Shown here in pieces: positions 60,489 through 64,000 of a stretch of DNA of 64,000 bases (the stretch's first letter is position 1; each line of letters opens with the position of its first letter). A program made the position numbers and the translations under genes. The stretch is from Phycomyces nitens (taxonomy: Eukaryota; Mucoromycota; Mucoromycetes; Mucorales; Phycomycetaceae), in NCBI GenBank assembly GCA_022702545.1, contig JAHRBC010000001.1, positions 4,960,001 through 5,024,000 on the forward strand. Reading direction: 5' to 3'. A model generated the notes under the pieces. That model did not search any database and was not told where the DNA came from. It saw only the letters and a list, made by a program, of their open reading frames with translations.

Positions 60489-62573
60489 CAACCATTAAGG
60501 CGGATACTATAGTCGCCATGGAAACAGCCCTCTTGGCTTTGTTTACTTTATATCATCATGACATAGCTTCAACCTTTTGAGGCATTTGAAATATATATAT
60601 ATAGATAAATTCCACTATGCTGTTAGACCATCAGATTAATAAAAATGATCTTCATTTTTACATTCAGATCAAAAGGCCTTGTATTAAATCCATCAATACA
60701 AAAATATGCATATATTTTGCATTTTGCTTTTATTTGATATTTTCAAGGTGACACCCATCCCTTCATATCTCTGTACATTCTATGTAACCTGAAGATCATT
60801 GAACTGCTCTTTATATAATCATATATGCATATGTAATCCGGCGGACCTTCCCGGTTGGAAACAGAAATCCAAGAAATCCAATATATTGCCATAAAAAGTA
60901 TCTCAGATATCATAAGCAATGTTTATTATTACTGTTGTATAATCCATATGGACTATAAAACCAGAATTACATCAATAAGAGTCTTTAAAAGGTGGTCATT
61001 TGTTCATATAAACTTGGAAATACCGGGAAGAAATCAATGACTTGCGTGAGAATTATTATCATTTTCTGTTTAAAAGAGAGAAAATTAGATACACACTTTA
61101 CCGGGTATCCAATTTATTTATTTTATTTTTAAATAAATAAATAAAAAAGAAAAAAGAAAAATCCTCTAAATTCCCTTTTTTTGGTGTGCCAAACCAGAAC
61201 CATGGCCATATGCGAACAAATATTTTTATTACCCAATCAGGCTACTTTATTGCCAATTTATATATAATATATATATTTTTAGAAACAATTACTTGAATGT
61301 TTTAATGTTGGAAACATGGACTTTTATGGTAACCTTGACTTATGGAATATCCAATATAAATATCCAATATTTATTTTCAAGTCCCCAAGATAGCTCGCTG
61401 CTTAATAATGCGGTTACCCTGGCAACCTTATTGTATCCATGGAAACCATAAAATACAAAATAAAAATAATACAAATTTATTATTTTTGGTCAAGTGTAAC
61501 AATAGAATTACCTAAAACGATCCAGTTTTGATTATTTTTGTGCCCAACATGTTTAAATTATAAAGAAAGAATCCGCCATACTTTTATCCCCAACCTGCAG
61601 GTTTTTCTTTGTTTTTTTTTTAGAAAGGGTTTTTTTTGGGCTTATTATTATTGTTATAATTTTTTTTAAACAATAAATTCAATGAGAAACTGCTTTCTGG
61701 ACACATTTACATCATAAGAATTTCTATTCCACTTGCGCCCTAGTTAAAATACAAAAGGGACAATTAGTAATCTCCCAAATATGCTTTGAGTAGAATTAGT
61801 AATACAAAAGAACTCTCGCCCTATCACAGACACGCCTATGCATACAGCAATTTTGATCTGATAAATCTCTGCGAAGAAATCCGGAAAGTATCTTTACCTT
61901 TCCCATATTCGCCAAGCTTTTGGATGATTTAGAATTTTAAAATAGTAAAAAAGATCACAAAACACAGTTACATTAGACAGAAGCACTTGGCAATCAATGC
62001 AATGCTTAAAACCAACTGATCATCAGCCACGGAAAGAACATTAGTCCGCTTTTAGAGAATCGATTTGATTGTCATTCTACAATCCCTGGGCTGGCTCTAT
62101 CAGGGTTTAATAGGGTGGAAACTGTATATAAGATTTCGCATTCTAAAGACACCCTTTATATTGATTATAGTATGCAGACTGTAAAAGCGAGAATGCAGTT
62201 GGGTCAAACAAAGGGTTAGGGATTTTGATAATCGGGCCGAGGTTTTTCCATAATACATATATGTATGTATATATATCAACCAAGCTTAATTTTATCTTGA
62301 TCTTATAATCATCAATTCTCTATTTATGGGCTCAGGAATGACGATGATAGTGGTAGACAATTGGGATTCTATGCACCAAGACTTTTATAATATTGTTTAT
62401 ATGCTCCTATATCACTTGGGGACTCATTATAATGGCTGCTGAACATCCTGAGCAGTTTATGCTCAGCCGCCTTATTTGAGCACAAGAAATACTTGGCCCT
62501 GGTAGGCTAGCATTATAAATACTCATGGGATCTCGAACCAACGTTCTTTATCAATATCAACAACAACAGTATT
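60489..62573. other. Intergenic, no gene supported
   Basis: Very AT-rich, with (TA)n at 60595-60602 and 61261-61276 and poly-T runs near 61610-61660. No gene seen. Confidence 0.6.
62514..62521 (+). promoter_or_regulatory. TATA box (TATAAATA) upstream of the SDR gene
   Basis: TATAAATA 53 bp before the ATG at 62574, the same motif as upstream of 22912. Confidence 0.5.
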
Positions 62574-63236
62574 ATGAAGATTACAGTTCTCGGTGGCTCC
62601 AAAGGATGCTCTTGTGCTATGGTTAAGCAAGGTCTGGTCTCATTTCCCGACTATCAATTTACTCTGATGGTCCGTAACCCCGCTATAGTCCAGTTTACAG
62701 AAGAAGAAAAGCAATCTATTAAATGGGTCAAAGGCGATGCGCGTTCCAACCAAGATATCAAGAATGCGGTTGAGGGTGCTGATTGTGTTGTGACATCGGT
62801 TGGATGCACGATTAATTTGAAGGGAGCCATGGTGGATCCTGGCCTGTGCCAAGATTCAATGAAAGTGCTACTGGATGTTATTCAAGAACTCCCAGAAGAA
62901 ACTCGTCCCAAAAGGCTGGTAACTGTGTCCACCACCGGTTTGGATGGAATGTCTGAGGTTCCTTATTTATTTCGCCCATTATATAAGTTTTTACTTCATG
63001 CGCCACACGAGGATAAGAAAGCAATGGAAGGTCTGGTACGAGCAAACACCGCGGTCTCGGATTGGATTATCGTTAGACCCACTCTACTGACAAACGGCCC
63101 AAAGACAGAGAAGTATCGTGATGGAGAAGGATTATGTGGCTACACGGTCTCTAGAGAAGATGTTGGTCACTTTATGCTCCACCAATGCCTAAGTAGCACA
63201 CAATGGATTAAAAAGGCACCAGTAGTCAGTAATTAA
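62574..63236 (+). CDS. NAD(P)-binding atypical short-chain dehydrogenase (NmrA/SDR-a5-like)
   Basis: Single-exon 220-aa frame. The Rossmann entry is MKITVLGGSKGCSCAMVKQG, with the glycine-rich turn GGSKGCS. Then come FTLMVRNPA, a VKGDARSNQDIKNAVEGADC block (the nucleotide-contacting D of the family), VVTSVGCTINLK, RLVTVSTTGLDGM, WIIVRPTLLTNGPKTEKYRD and SREDVGHFMLHQCLSS near the end. The catalytic Tyr-x3-Lys of classical SDRs is absent, as is usual in this subgroup. It may be a redox sensor or a reductase; the substrate is unknown. The length is normal for the group. Confidence 0.85.
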   Translation: MKITVLGGSKGCSCAMVKQGLVSFPDYQFTLMVRNPAIVQFTEEEKQSIKWVKGDARSNQDIKNAVEGADCVVTSVGCTINLKGAMVDPGLCQDSMKVLLDVIQELPEETRPKRLVTVSTTGLDGMSEVPYLFRPLYKFLLHAPHEDKKAMEGLVRANTAVSDWIIVRPTLLTNGPKTEKYRDGEGLCGYTVSREDVGHFMLHQCLSSTQWIKKAPVVSN

Positions 63237-64000
63237 GCTTTAATCTAACTAGACATGAATGTACATTTATACCATATTCTAAACACCTATAAAATAAACA
63301 CTCAATTATATGTATAACATTATGATCCAGATAGTAATACAATCTATCAATGCGCTATTAATTGTACGAGTCAACAAGATCCATGTCTTTAAAAGTGGGA
63401 AGATGGCAAGATATAGATTATGGTAAAGTAACAGGCAGATCAGCAACATATTGGTAATTATTCACATTAGTTGGCAGTGTTTGCTGATTTGAAATCCAAA
63501 TCGTGATTTTCCTTATCCTCGAGAATTCTCTGTTCAATTGTTATGAGTCGTCAGAAACAATGTGAGATTGAACAATTGAATAGCGATTGGATACAAGAGT
63601 TGTACAGAGCTCGAGTAATTTTATCCTGATGATGAATTTAGTAGAACAACTGTTTTAAACTCGTTGTCGAATACATTAGGGCCATATACCCCAACCAACC
63701 ACAAAGTTTACCTATAGGCGCAGTTATTGATGCAAGATCCTTTGAAATCTATCTTGAAATAATTGTTGAATCTCAATTGGAATAAGTTTTATTTTCCTTT
63801 TTAGTATCATTTATCTATATACGCCGTTACGCTTGCCATACCACCATAAATAACACCAATAATCCATGGAATATTGACAGGAGTATATTATAAAAGATTA
63901 TATAATATTGAGCCTCAATTATCAGTATAAAAATGCTCATGCGTGACGATAAACTGATCCCACACCAAAGAAAAATTTAGTGAACACAAGGACAGAACCT
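63237..64000. other. Window end, no gene supported
   Basis: AT-rich sequence without a recognisable coding region up to the last base. Confidence 0.5.

Overview
The window is eukaryotic nuclear DNA and almost certainly fungal. Genes are split by short introns (about 40-125 nt), intergenic DNA is very AT-rich, and the gene set includes vacuolar proteinase A, Kre9/KNH-like cell-wall proteins, mitochondrial ribosomal mL46, cytosolic eL6 and ESCRT-I Vps28. AT-rich spacers, poly-Gln CAG/CAA tracts and Helitron debris suggest an early-diverging lineage, most likely Mucoromycota. That placement is an inference from general features.

Layout. 0-4 kb: the 3' part of a CCCH zinc-finger gene (+), then seipin (-) and a gamma-glutamylcyclotransferase/AIG2-like gene (-), both reconstructed exon by exon. 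5-10.5 kb: a decayed Helitron with a Rep (HUH/Y2) part and a PIF1-type helicase. Three short non-coding insertions interrupt the helicase, and removing each one restores the reading frame. 10.5-18.4 kb: an AT-rich desert with a divergent inverted-repeat pair about 3 kb apart. 18.5-43.6 kb: a gene-dense block with mL46 (-), a Myb/SANT protein (-), two Kre9-like GPI-protein genes (+ and -), eL6 (+), a metallophosphatase/DUF2433-RRM fusion (+), proteinase A (+), mRNA cap methyltransferase (-), a small GPI-type protein (-), a 680-residue unknown (-), a PX-polyQ-PB1 protein (+) and methionyl-tRNA formyltransferase (-). 43.6-48.3 kb: a second gene-poor stretch. 48.3-64 kb: a rhodanese + dual-specificity phosphatase (+), Vps28 (-), mitochondrial malic enzyme (-), a helix-turn-helix transposon relic (+), an AT-hook protein (-), a 464-residue unknown (+) and an NAD(P)-binding atypical SDR (+).

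The genes belong to unrelated housekeeping pathways: lipid droplets, translation, RNA capping, vacuolar proteolysis, endosomal sorting, mitochondrial translation, malate oxidation, cell wall and MAPK signalling. There is no operon-like logic. Exon boundaries were chosen by eye from GT/GC-AG sites and checked by requiring summed exon lengths to be divisible by three. All genes passed except the formyltransferase, which is one base off. Coordinates of hand-placed exon edges may be off by one base.

Most interesting points: repeated insertion of TGT...ACA-ended elements with 3-4 bp target duplications into one helicase gene; three or four GC-AG introns whose phase only works with the GC donor; an 11-nt internal micro-exon; a large inverted repeat with no recognised transposase; and two sizeable intron-rich genes of unrecognised family.
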